Shown here: positions 52,430 through 60,513 of the stretch, piece by piece
Numbering within the stretch: position 1 is the stretch's first letter
Layout: each line of letters begins with the position of its first letter
Translations under genes and position numbers: made by a program
The notes under the pieces: model-generated
Databases searched by the model: none
What the model was told of the DNA's origin: nothing
The model's input: the letters and a program-made list of their open reading frames with translations, nothing else
Assembly (NCBI GenBank): GCA_964637565.1
Contig: CAZWTY010000001.1
Coordinates: 73,486 to 137,485, forward strand
Length of the DNA stretch: 64,000 bases
Direction of reading: 5' to 3'
Source of the DNA: DYJE01 sp964637565
GTDB lineage: Bacteria > Desulfobacterota > Desulfobacteria > Desulfobacterales > Desulfolunaceae

Positions 52430-53086
52430 TCATTGGAAACAATCCGCCTGCTCCGTGATCCGGATCAGTTCATCCTGGAGTTTTTGCGTCACGTTGGCCA
52501 GATCTTCGGCTGTGGGGTTGAAGGGAACGAACACGGGCTTTCCGTAGATCAGCACGCATCGGGTGAAGGGAAAAGGGAGCATCAGGCGGTCCCAGCTCCG
52601 CATGGTCTTATGGCGTCTGGCGGAAAAACTCATGGGAATGATCGGATAGCGGAGGGCGGCGGCCAGTTTGGCTGCTCCGGGCTTCACCACGTGGCGGGGG
52701 CCGGTGGGGCCGTCCACGGACAGCATGCCGCTGCGTTTTTCGTCCCGCATGTACTGTTCCATCTGGGCCAGGGCCTCTTTCCCCCCTTTTCGGCTCGAAC
52801 CCCGGAACACCCGGTAACCGCCTGTTTCCTGGAGAAGTGACGCCAGGTAGCCGTCCCGGGACCGGCTGGCCATGGCCGCGGGCTTTCCCTTCCTCGGCCC
52901 CATGAAGTACACGATCAGCCGCCCGTGCCAGCTGGCCAGGAGATAGGGGCTGCGTTTCATGTAGGGTCCGGCGTCTTCGAGCCCGCGGACCTCGATGCGG
53001 CAGCTTAGAAGAATCATGTCGAACATAAAGATCACCAGCCGTCCCAGGCTGTACATCACGATGTGTTTCACTCTGGACATGGGCAT
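52430..53086 (-). CDS. DUF374 lysophospholipid acyltransferase-like protein
   Basis: The 218-residue protein resembles the DUF374 branch of lipid acyltransferases. It has an N-terminal hydrophobic region (IVMYSLGRLVIFMFDMILLS), LLASWHGRLIVYFMG with the H-x4-D-like block altered, and SVDGPTGPRHVVKPGAAKLA. It may act in lipid A or phospholipid assembly. GAGGAACGG precedes ATG 53086; the long open frame reaching 53776 upstream is not coding. It is on the same strand as the RiPP operon but has its own transcript by position. Confidence 0.82.
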   Translation of the reverse strand: MPMSRVKHIVMYSLGRLVIFMFDMILLSCRIEVRGLEDAGPYMKRSPYLLASWHGRLIVYFMGPRKGKPAAMASRSRDGYLASLLQETGGYRVFRGSSRKGGKEALAQMEQYMRDEKRSGMLSVDGPTGPRHVVKPGAAKLAAALRYPIIPMSFSARRHKTMRSWDRLMLPFPFTRCVLIYGKPVFVPFNPTAEDLANVTQKLQDELIRITEQADCFQ

Positions 53087-53266
53087 ATTCCGTTCCTCAG
53101 ATAAGGTTAAGGTCTTGAAAAAAGTCATGGCACTATACCATCCGGACAGGCCCAGGTCACATGTTTTGTTGCCCGTGGATTTTTCGTTTTCATGAAAGGA
53201 CGGTTCGTAGTACAGTCCCACACGACTGGAACCCCCATAATAACAATAAAAATCGGAAGGAGGCCC

Positions 53267-53548
53267 ATGACTCTCGACATCATCCATGCACCCGAGGAAA
53301 AACGCTTCGAATACCGGGCAGGTGGCGATCTGGCAGTCTGCGAATACGAAAAAGCCGGAGACATCTGGAATTTTCATCACACCCTCGTTCCCGACTCCAT
53401 GCGGGGCCAGGGCGTGGCCGGCCAGCTGGTGGAAGCGGCCCTGCGCCATGTGACCGCCCAGAAAGGAAAAGTCGTGGCCCGGTGTTCCTACGTGGCCGGG
53501 TACATTCAAAAGCATCCGGAGTACAAAGACCTTCTGGCAACGCTCTGA
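53267..53548 (+). CDS. Small GNAT-like N-acetyltransferase (YjdJ type)
   Basis: The protein (93 residues) contains RFEYRAGGDLAVCEYEKAGD and HTLVPDSMRGQGVAGQLVEAAL, where R-G-x-G-V-A is the acetyl-CoA loop, and VVARCSYVAGYIQKHPEY. This is the short GCN5-related family of YjdJ-type proteins. AAGGAGG precedes ATG 53267. It converges with the hydrolase gene, and its substrate is unknown. Confidence 0.88.
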   Translation: MTLDIIHAPEEKRFEYRAGGDLAVCEYEKAGDIWNFHHTLVPDSMRGQGVAGQLVEAALRHVTAQKGKVVARCSYVAGYIQKHPEYKDLLATL

Positions 53549-53555
53549 GCATGGG

Positions 53556-54350
53556 TCACCCCACCCGGTGCGTCTCAAGAAACATCCTGACCCGTTCCAT
53601 GACCGCGTCGGGATTGTCCCGGTGGGGATTGTGACCGCAATCCTCAAGAATGGCCAGCTCAGAAGCTTTTCCGATATGCTCTGCGATATAAACGGCATAG
53701 GCGGTGGACCCGTAGAAATCGTGGACGCCGTGAACGGCCAGCACAGGGCAGTGAACCTTGCCGATGTAGGGTTCAAGACTCCAGGACGAGAAATCCTCGG
53801 CGGCCCAGCGGTCTATCCAGGCCCTCAAAACCCACATCGCTTTGTCGCCGTGCCAGCGTTCCAGGCGCTTGATCTGGCCTGGCTTTTCGAACTCCGCCTC
53901 GGTTTTCCTGATTCCGGCCACGGTCATCTCCTCGATGAACGCCTGGGCCGCCTGGGTCACCACGGCGGCGCAATCCCGATCCCGGGACGCGATGGCCACC
54001 GACATGCCCCCACCCGCGCTGTGTCCGAACAGCACGAACGGGCCAAGGCCCAGGGCCTTTTTCACATGAGGGAAAAACAGTTCCGCCTCTTCCTCCATAA
54101 AACCGTACGACGGGGTTCCTTCACGGGCCGACGATTTCCCGAATCCCAGGCGGTCATAAGCGGCCACAGGCCGGGAAAGGTGAAAGGCCAGTTTTTCGGG
54201 GAAATCACGCCACAGGTCCGTGCTGCCCAGCGAGTCGTGCAGCAGGATCACAGGCGTCCGATGGCGGGCGTTATCCGGAATCCATTGTTTGACATAAACC
54301 TCACCGCCCGGCACATCCACAAAAAGATCTTCGATCACATAACGGCTCAT
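53556..54350 (-). CDS. Alpha/beta-fold hydrolase
   Basis: The 264-residue protein has the alpha/beta hydrolase pattern: VILLHDSLGSTDLW (oxyanion side), VAAYDRLGFGKSS, the nucleophile elbow FGHSAGGGMS, and a C-terminal DCGHNPHRD His, with Asp in VHGVHDFYG. Its substrate cannot be told from sequence. It runs convergent to the acetyltransferase gene. Confidence 0.9.
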   Translation of the reverse strand: MSRYVIEDLFVDVPGGEVYVKQWIPDNARHRTPVILLHDSLGSTDLWRDFPEKLAFHLSRPVAAYDRLGFGKSSAREGTPSYGFMEEEAELFFPHVKKALGLGPFVLFGHSAGGGMSVAIASRDRDCAAVVTQAAQAFIEEMTVAGIRKTEAEFEKPGQIKRLERWHGDKAMWVLRAWIDRWAAEDFSSWSLEPYIGKVHCPVLAVHGVHDFYGSTAYAVYIAEHIGKASELAILEDCGHNPHRDNPDAVMERVRMFLETHRVG

Positions 54351-54436
54351 AACGTTTCAACATCCTGATTCATTAAAATGCGTGTTGTACGGATGGTACG
54401 CCATAGACGATTGGGCCGTCAAGTCGTTTCCCCGGA

Positions 54437-54518
54437 CAAACGCATGTAACATTGGCATGGTTCTTAATCATCGCTATCGCTATCGAACGTTTTGAATATC
54501 GAACCCGATACCGATCAC
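54437..54518. repeat. Dispersed repeat, family A copy 2
   Basis: CAAACGCATGTA, GGCATGG, TCTTAA and CATCGCTATCG occur in the same order as in copy 1 (in opposite orientation), followed by a partial inverted segment ending in CGATACCGATCA. The 641-base gap 54351-54991 holds this repeat, a doubtful micro-frame and no clear gene. Confidence 0.65.
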
Positions 54519-54532
54519 AAGGAGAGGAAGGC

Positions 54533-54610
54533 ATGAATATTTGGGAACAGATACACATGCCGGAGTGGATTCCAGGTCGGCTTCGGAATTCGTGCCTATG
54601 GTTTTGCTGA
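54533..54610 (+). CDS. Doubtful 25-codon frame next to repeat A
   Basis: The frame reads MNIWEQIHMPEWIPGRLRNS and ends shortly after. It has a GGAGAGGAAG ribosome-like site, which is the reason to list it. The peptide is not recognisable and may be a remnant or chance. Confidence 0.2.
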   Translation: MNIWEQIHMPEWIPGRLRNSCLWFC

Positions 54611-54991
54611 ATCCGAAGATGTTTCAAATGCACCGTCATGGTGAAGACCGCCCGGAATGACAGGGTTGGGAGCTGTGGATCAACATGACAAAATCGATGC
54701 AAAACATACATGTGAAAAGCCCTGCCCGAAAAATCCCCCCCCTGGCCGGTCATCCCGTCCGTTCACATGCCCCTCTTCCAGACCCCGCCCGTTACCGGTG
54801 AAGACCCTTTGTCAACTATCGTTTGACACTTGCCGACTCGATCTCTATGATTGACAGATCATGCACACCGTTTGATTCCACAGGAACCTTTTTGAAAATG
54901 ACATCATGTTTTTGTTTGCTTATTGGACCGGTTTCATATAGATACCTGCGCTTGTTCTCAAATTTTTAAAGAAAGCACGATCGGAGGATTT

Positions 54992-55540
54992 ATGAAAAAA
55001 GCATCAGATTTCAGTTTTTTCAGTGGCGGATTGAAAGGCGCTGAAAAAACGTTCGGTGAAAACGCTGAAAAGTACGGCGTCAAGGAAACTACGATTTCAT
55101 TTCACGGCCACGAACTGGACCGTGAGAAAAATGTCCTGCTCCTCACCGACAACGAACTCAAACTCGGCGATATCAGCATGGAAATCGTTTCCAAACGGAT
55201 GGGCCGCAGATACGCCCAGACCGACAAAATCCGCAAGGTTTTCCAGGTGATTTTCCATATGGTGAACAAGGGGTTGCAGGTGTTTGCCGTGGGCTGGATC
55301 CAGGAAGACAAGACCGTGAAAGGCGGAACGGGCTGGGGTGTGGAACTTGCCAAATTCTTCAACAGGCCGGTCAGCGTGTTCGACCAGACAAAAAACACCT
55401 GGTTCAGCTGGATCGGTAACGACTGGAAAGAAGATGTGCCCGTGATTTCCCATGACACATTCTGCGGAACCGGCACCAGGGACCTTTCCCCCGAAGGCAA
55501 AAAAGCCATCGAAGACCTGTTTGCACGCTCCTTCAAGTAG
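54992..55540 (+). CDS. SLOG-like Rossmann-fold protein of unknown function
   Basis: The 182-residue protein begins MKKASDFSFFSGGLKGAEKTFGENA, with an SGG-x2-GA loop like that of SLOG/YspA nucleotide-binding proteins. It ends in a second glycine-rich motif (KGGTGWGVELAKFFNRPVSVFDQTKNTWFSW) that resembles the G-G-T-x-W-x-x-E-x-A motif of the same group. It likely binds a nucleotide derivative, but no function is known. GGAGGATTT precedes ATG 54992. It is monocistronic. Confidence 0.7.
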   Translation: MKKASDFSFFSGGLKGAEKTFGENAEKYGVKETTISFHGHELDREKNVLLLTDNELKLGDISMEIVSKRMGRRYAQTDKIRKVFQVIFHMVNKGLQVFAVGWIQEDKTVKGGTGWGVELAKFFNRPVSVFDQTKNTWFSWIGNDWKEDVPVISHDTFCGTGTRDLSPEGKKAIEDLFARSFK

Positions 55541-55590
55541 CCTTAAGCGACGTCATCGGCCTTTTTGACCATGCAAAAAGGCCGTGGAAA

Positions 55591-55616
55591 CCGCCGGGCA
55601 AACCCGCGCCCGGCGG
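55591..55616 (+). terminator. Possible terminator after the SLOG-like gene
   Basis: CCGCCGGGC (55591-55599) and GCCCGGCGG (55608-55616) form a strong nine-pair stem, but the T run after it is poor. A weaker AT stem lies just before it. Confidence 0.4.
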
Positions 55617-55668
55617 CCGTTATCCTTTATCAATGTGTTTCCCGCCAAAAAAACCAACAAAAAACCTG

Positions 55669-56913
55669 TCAGGCATCCTTCCTTGTTTTGGGAAGAATCA
55701 GGTTCAGGGTCAGCCCCAGCAGACCGGCCAGGCCGATTTTTTCAATGGAAAAACTTCCCGCGGAAAACTTCATGCCGCCGATGCCGCAGACCAGAATCAG
55801 GGACACGATGACGAGGTTCCGGGCTTCGGTGAGATCGGTTTTGGATCGGGCCAGGGTGTTCAGGCCAACCGCCGTGATCATGCCGAAAAGAAGGATCATG
55901 ATCCCGCCCATGACCGGTGAGGGAATGGTCTGGAGCAGGGCTCCGATTTTCCCCACAAAGGCCAGGACGATGGCGCAGATGGCGGCCCAGGTCATGATGG
56001 CCGGATTAAAAGAGCCGGTCAGGGTTACGGCGCCGGTCACTTCCGAATAGGTGGTGTTGGGCGGGCCGCCCAGGCATGACGCCACGGACGTGGCGATCCC
56101 GTCTCCCATGAGGGTCCGGTGAATCCCCGGATCGTCCACATAATCTTTGCCGGTCACGGAACCGATGGCCAGCACGTCACCGAAATGCTCGATGGCCGGA
56201 GCGATGGCCACGGGCAGGATATAGACCATGGCGTCCAGGTTCCATGACGGCAGGGTGAACCGGGGCAGGCTGAACCAGGCCGCGCGGGTCACCGGAGTGA
56301 AATCCACCAGTCCCATGACCATGGCCACAACGTAACCCACGGCGATTCCGATCAGGATGGGCAGCAGGCGGATCATGCCTTTGCCGAAAACCGCCACCGC
56401 CACGGTGGTGGCAAGAGACACCATGGAAAGAATCAGGGCGGCCCGGCCCACAATCCGCCCGTCTCCGATGGTTCCTGTGGCCATGCCCACAGCCACCGGA
56501 GCCAGCACAAGACCGATGACCATGATCACAGGTCCGGTGACCACCGGCGGAAGAAGCCGGTGGAGAACACTGGGTCCCTGCCATTTGATGAAAGCACTGA
56601 GCGCCACGTAGAGAAACCCTGCGGCGACCAGCCCGCAGAGGGTTCCCGGAATCCCCCAGGTCGCCACGCCGTGCTGGATCGGTGCGATAAAGGCAAAGGA
56701 CGACGCCAGGAAAACCGGCACCTTTCCTTTGGTGATCACCTGGAAAACCAGGGTGCCGAGCCCGGCGGTGAAAAGGGCCACATTGGGATCGAGGCCCGTG
56801 AGGATCGGCACGAGAACCAGCGCCCCAAAGGCCACGAACAGCATCTGCCCTCCCATGAGGGCGTCGTTCATGCGGAAATTGTATTCGGTTGGATGGGTTG
56901 GACAATCAGCCAT
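55669..56913 (-). CDS. uraA: Uracil/xanthine permease, UraA type
   Basis: The 414-residue NCS2 transporter has many transmembrane segments, an N-terminal LVFQVITKGKVPVFLASSFAFI with the QVITKG region, and FGDVLAIGSVTGKDY, the helix-8 family signature around the uracil site. PPNTTYSEVTGAVTLTGSF is the helix-10 motif. It imports uracil with protons. It follows upp by 36 bases, so uptake and salvage are coexpressed. GGGAG precedes ATG 56913. Confidence 0.93.
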   Translation of the reverse strand: MADCPTHPTEYNFRMNDALMGGQMLFVAFGALVLVPILTGLDPNVALFTAGLGTLVFQVITKGKVPVFLASSFAFIAPIQHGVATWGIPGTLCGLVAAGFLYVALSAFIKWQGPSVLHRLLPPVVTGPVIMVIGLVLAPVAVGMATGTIGDGRIVGRAALILSMVSLATTVAVAVFGKGMIRLLPILIGIAVGYVVAMVMGLVDFTPVTRAAWFSLPRFTLPSWNLDAMVYILPVAIAPAIEHFGDVLAIGSVTGKDYVDDPGIHRTLMGDGIATSVASCLGGPPNTTYSEVTGAVTLTGSFNPAIMTWAAICAIVLAFVGKIGALLQTIPSPVMGGIMILLFGMITAVGLNTLARSKTDLTEARNLVIVSLILVCGIGGMKFSAGSFSIEKIGLAGLLGLTLNLILPKTRKDA

Positions 56914-56949
56914 GGCGGGTTTTATCTCCCTGATTATTTTGAATTCACA

Positions 56950-57576
56950 TTATTTTGTTCCGAAGATCTTGTCCCCGGCATCGCCCAGGCCCGGAAGAAT
57001 GTAGCCCGAATCGTTCAATCGTTCATCCACGGCGGCCACGTAAATGTCCACATCGGGGTGGGCCGCTTCCAGGCGTTTGATCCCTTCGGGGGCCGCCACG
57101 AGAAACAGGCCGCGGATCTGGGTGCAGCCCGCTTTTTTGATCATATCCACCGTGGCGATAAGGGTTCCGCCGGTGGCCAGCATGGGGTCCAGGATCAGGG
57201 CCATGCGCTGGTCCATGTCGCTGGTCATTTTTTCGTAATACGCCACAGGTTCCAGGGTTTCCTCGTTCCGGTAAAGCCCGATCACGCTGACCTTGGCCGA
57301 AGGGATCAGGTCGATCACCCCGTTCATCATGCCCAGACCGGCCCGGAGAATGGGCACGATGGTGATTTTCTTGCCTTTGATCCGTTCCACCTCCACCGGT
57401 CCGGCCCAGCCTTCCACGGTCCGTTTTTCCGTCTCGATATCCTTGGTGGCTTCATAGGTCAAAAGTCGGGCCACTTCCGCGGCCAGATCCCTGAAGTCTT
57501 TGGTTGAGATGCTTTTTTTCCGCATCAGGCCCAGTTTGTGCCGGATCAGCGGATGTGTGGCCACATAAACGCTCAT
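56950..57576 (-). CDS. upp: Uracil phosphoribosyltransferase
   Basis: Upp converts uracil and PRPP to UMP. The 208-residue protein has HPLIRHKLGLMRKKSIS at the N terminus, VPILRAGLGMMNGVIDLIP, LDPMLATGGTLIATVDMI (PRPP loop) and YILPGLGDAGDKIFGT at the C terminus, all family signatures. AAAGGGGGAA precedes ATG 57576. It is cotranscribed with uraA. Confidence 0.97.
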   Translation of the reverse strand: MSVYVATHPLIRHKLGLMRKKSISTKDFRDLAAEVARLLTYEATKDIETEKRTVEGWAGPVEVERIKGKKITIVPILRAGLGMMNGVIDLIPSAKVSVIGLYRNEETLEPVAYYEKMTSDMDQRMALILDPMLATGGTLIATVDMIKKAGCTQIRGLFLVAAPEGIKRLEAAHPDVDIYVAAVDERLNDSGYILPGLGDAGDKIFGTK

Positions 57577-57667
57577 GGATTTCCCCCTTTTTTTGGTTCT
57601 ATTAATGATGACGCGGTTTGTATTTATAGCAAAGAATCCGGCATGTAAAGAGGATGCCCGCCTGGAT

Positions 57668-57745
57668 CATCGGGATCGGGTTCGCTATCGATGGTCGGAA
57701 CTTTTCGATAGCGATACCGAACCCGATACCGATAGCGATACCGAT
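57668..57745. repeat. Dispersed inverted repeat, family A copy 3
   Basis: ATCGGGATCGGGTTCGCTAT and its partner around CGATACCGAACCCGAT form a long imperfect hairpin, ending next to the stop codon of the NhaR-like gene. It may also serve as a transcription barrier before upp. Confidence 0.65.
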
Positions 57746-58627
57746 TTAGGCCGATTCGCACATGGCCACCACCGCCGGGTGCTTGATCTTCCGGTCCACG
57801 GTCACGGCGTACAGGCGCTCGCGCACCCCGGCGGCCACCCCCACAGACTCGACCCGGTACTGACCCATGACCTCCTCCGAGATCTTGGTGGCGGCGGGAA
57901 AAAGTCCCACGCCCCGGCTGCCGAAGGCGCTCAAAAGGGCGCTGTCCTCGAATTCCCCCACCACGGCTGGCCGTATTCCCTCCTGGTCGAACCACTGCTC
58001 CAGGGACCTGCGCAACACGGTGTTGTTGGTGGGCAGAAGCACCGGCGCTCCGTGAAGCGACGAGGGAAAATCCGGGCGGTATCTTTCGGCCAGGGCTGAA
58101 CTTCCGAAAAAAGAAACCGTGGATTCCCCCAGAAGATGGCTGAACGACTTGATCTTAACGTGGGTGTTGGACGGGGCGTCCATCAACACCACGTCCAGCT
58201 CGTGCATGGCCAGCCCCACAAGGAGCTGGTCGGGCTTGCCCTCCCGGCAGATCACATGGACAGGCACCGGCTGGGACAGAAGCGGCACCAGGACCCTTTC
58301 GGCCATCAGCTTGGGCACCACATCCGCGATTCCCACGGTGATCCGTAAAGGCTTGCCGATGGGGCGGTCCTTGAACGTGTCCATCATCTCACGGCCCAGC
58401 CCGAAAATCTCCTCCGCGTAGCGATAGGCGATCCGGCCGCTGTCGGTCAGCACAAGCCGCCGACCCGACTTGACGAACAGGTCGTGCCCTAAAACGCTTT
58501 CAAGCTGTTTGATCTGTTTGCTCACCGTGGACTGGGCCAGACGCAACAGCGAACAGGCCCGGGCCATGCTTCCTTCTTTGGCAACCATATAGAAATAAAG
58601 CAGATGCTGATAATTCACCCATTCCAT
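57746..58627 (-). CDS. LysR-family regulator, NhaR-like
   Basis: The 293-residue regulator has the winged helix-turn-helix of LysR proteins (NYQHLLYFYMVAKEGSMARAC, AQSTVSKQIKQLE, LTDSGRIAYRYAEEIF) and a C-terminal effector domain. NYHHLYYFW-like wording and the sequence around KPLRITVGIADVVPKL are typical of NhaR, a sodium/proton-stress regulator, but no nhaA is near. Targets in this window are unknown; upp and htpX flank it. Confidence 0.87.
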   Translation of the reverse strand: MEWVNYQHLLYFYMVAKEGSMARACSLLRLAQSTVSKQIKQLESVLGHDLFVKSGRRLVLTDSGRIAYRYAEEIFGLGREMMDTFKDRPIGKPLRITVGIADVVPKLMAERVLVPLLSQPVPVHVICREGKPDQLLVGLAMHELDVVLMDAPSNTHVKIKSFSHLLGESTVSFFGSSALAERYRPDFPSSLHGAPVLLPTNNTVLRRSLEQWFDQEGIRPAVVGEFEDSALLSAFGSRGVGLFPAATKISEEVMGQYRVESVGVAAGVRERLYAVTVDRKIKHPAVVAMCESA

Positions 58628-58741
58628 CGATCCATATCCTTCGATTATGTCTAAGAAACCATGCCAAATTATCTATTTGACGAAAGTATGACGCCGGTAT
58701 TATTTTTTTTCAACACAAATCATCTGATAAAGGAGGAAGCC

Positions 58742-59617
58742 ATGAAACGTGTTGCCTTATTTTTGATCACCAACCTCGCCATTGTCCTTGTCCTGTCGTT
58801 CAGCGCCCGCATCCTGGGCGTGGACCGTTTCCTGACGCAAAACGGCCTTAACCTGGGAATGCTCCTGGCCTTTGCCGCCCTGATCGGTTTCGGCGGGTCG
58901 TTCATATCGCTCCTGATGTCGAAAACCCTGGCCAAATGGAGCACCGGAGCCCAGGTGATCACACGCCCGGAAAACCAGGACGAAGCCTGGCTGCTGGACA
59001 CGGTGGCGGAGCTTGCCACCAGGGCCAGACTGCCCATGCCGGAAGTCGCCATATATGAAGGCGCGCCCAACGCCTTTGCCACGGGCCCCAGCCGGTCCAA
59101 CTCCCTGGTGGCCGTGTCCACGGGCCTGCTCCAAAGCATGAACCGGCGTCAGGTGGAAGCCGTGCTGGCCCACGAGGTGGCCCACATCGCCAACGGAGAC
59201 ATGGTCACCCTGACCCTGATCCAGGGCGTGGTCAACACCTTCGTGGTGTTCCTCTCACGGGCCGCCGCCTATGTGGTGGACGGTTTCCTGCGCAGCGACG
59301 AAGAGGAATCCACCGGTCCGGGCATCGGGTACTTTGTCATCAGTATCGTTTTTGAAATCCTGTTCGGAATCCTGGCCAGCATCGTGGTGCTGTACTTTTC
59401 ACGGCAGAGGGAATACCGGGCGGACACCGGCGCGGCAACGCTGATGGGAGACAAACGCCCGATGATCGACGCCCTGAAAGTCCTGGGTTCCATGCGGCCC
59501 GGCGAACTGCCCAAAGACATGGCCGCCAGCGGAATCGCCGGAGGCAAAATGTCCATGCTGTTCAGCAGCCACCCGCCCATCGAATCCCGCATCGCGGCCC
59601 TCGAAGCCGCGATGTGA
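58742..59617 (+). CDS. htpX: Protease HtpX
   Basis: HtpX is a membrane zinc metalloprotease for quality control of membrane proteins. The 291-residue protein has two N-terminal membrane helices (MKRVALFLITNLAIVLVLSF), the HEVAHIANGD zinc motif, a second pair of helices and the distal Glu in SRQREYRADTGAA. AAAGGAGGAAG precedes ATG 58742; the longer frame from 58661 is not used. It is divergent from the NhaR-like gene. Confidence 0.95.
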   Translation: MKRVALFLITNLAIVLVLSFSARILGVDRFLTQNGLNLGMLLAFAALIGFGGSFISLLMSKTLAKWSTGAQVITRPENQDEAWLLDTVAELATRARLPMPEVAIYEGAPNAFATGPSRSNSLVAVSTGLLQSMNRRQVEAVLAHEVAHIANGDMVTLTLIQGVVNTFVVFLSRAAAYVVDGFLRSDEEESTGPGIGYFVISIVFEILFGILASIVVLYFSRQREYRADTGAATLMGDKRPMIDALKVLGSMRPGELPKDMAASGIAGGKMSMLFSSHPPIESRIAALEAAM

Positions 59618-59648
59618 TGGTTTGTTTTGGTGTTCGTTAAGGAATCTC

Positions 59649-59700
59649 CTGGCCTCCGGCGGCCCTGCCGGGGGCCAAACTTTTGAAAAGTTTGACAAAC
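59649..59700. repeat. Dispersed hairpin repeat, family B copy 2
   Basis: GGCCTCCGGCGGCC, a GC segment, then CAAACTTTTGAAAAGTTTG hairpin. Compared with copy 1 both arms of the hairpin changed together. Lies after htpX. Confidence 0.7.
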
Positions 59701-59808
59701 GAATAATGGAGCAAAGCACAAAACCCGGAATCCATGCCCGCCTGATTATGGTTTCATCGGCCCTCCCGGCTTTTTGGGAGACGGTCAGGGAGGATATTGT
59801 CAAGGCCC

Positions 59809-60273
59809 TTACGTTTGATTCTTCCGCCAGACCTCTTCAGCGGTAACCTCATTCAGTTCAACGGTTTCCCGGCAGTGGTCGCAACACATGACCGGCGTGA
59901 GGGTGTGCCCGCATGGGGTGTGGGTCAGGATCAGCGGCGGGCCTGACTCATCGGCCAGCCACCGGTCTCCCCACTTGATAAAGGCAAGAATGACGGGAAA
60001 CAGATCCCGGCCTTTTTCAGTGAGCAGATACTTTTTCCGGCGGGCATCTTTTTTATCTTTCTGCGTTTCAAAGATGTCGTTCTCGACCAGCCATTTAAGC
60101 CTGTCCGTCAATACGTTGGTGGCGATACCCAGATTTGAAAGAAACACGTCATAGTATGTAACTCCGAAAAACGCTTCCCGGATGATGAAGATAATCCAGC
60201 GGTCTCCGAGTATTTCCATGGAACGCCCCACGGAGCAGACTCGTGGATCTGCGGGTTTGTTTAATTTTTTCAT
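59809..60273 (-). CDS. HxlR-family transcription regulator
   Basis: The 154-residue protein has the HxlR winged helix (CSVGRSMEILGDRWIIFIIREAF, then LTDRLKWLVENDIFE, KKYLLTEKGRDLFPVI). An extra C-terminal part has CGHTLTPVMCCDHC, perhaps a metal or redox site. HxlR regulators often sense reactive electrophiles or redox stress. GAGGGATACCC precedes ATG 60273. It is divergent from the iron-sulfur flavoprotein gene, with operator-like dyads between. Confidence 0.88.
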   Translation of the reverse strand: MKKLNKPADPRVCSVGRSMEILGDRWIIFIIREAFFGVTYYDVFLSNLGIATNVLTDRLKWLVENDIFETQKDKKDARRKKYLLTEKGRDLFPVILAFIKWGDRWLADESGPPLILTHTPCGHTLTPVMCCDHCRETVELNEVTAEEVWRKNQT

Positions 60274-60410
60274 CGGGTATCCCTCGCTGAACCTCGCTTG
60301 GTTCATTGGCGGCTATCTTAAAATATTTTTTGATATTGGTCCAAAAAAGATGGACTCGTCTGTATCAGAACTATCCTGACATTTTAAATCAAAAAAGGCC
60401 ATAAAATCTA

Positions 60411-60463
60411 CTTGCAAAAAACAAGGTGTTTTTGTAATGAATTAGCTTGTTATTTGCAAGCTA
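60411..60463 (+). promoter_or_regulatory. Twin CTTG-N7-CAAG dyads between the HxlR and flavoprotein genes
   Basis: CTTGCAAAAAACAAG (60411-60425) and CTTGTTATTTGCAAG (60446-60460, extended to TAGCTTG/CAAGCTA at 60443-60463) share the same arms and spacing, and lie in the gap of the divergent genes. They fit binding sites of the HxlR regulator. Confidence 0.6.
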
Positions 60464-60513
60464 AATCGCACGGATTATGCGAATTCTAATGATCTTCAAA
60501 GGAGCGGGTCAAG

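Noticed and set aside
52430..53776. Long 448-codon reading of the DUF374 gene
   Set aside because: The first two thirds overlap the acetyltransferase gene on the other strand and lack a start signal; the strong ribosome site and family start are at 53086.
54373..54753. Open frame of 126 codons on the minus strand
   Set aside because: It runs through repeat A, has no ribosome site and gives no protein-like pattern.
43856..57745. Possible CRISPR array from the CGATA-type repeats
   Set aside because: The copies are single, far apart, palindromic and without regular spacers.
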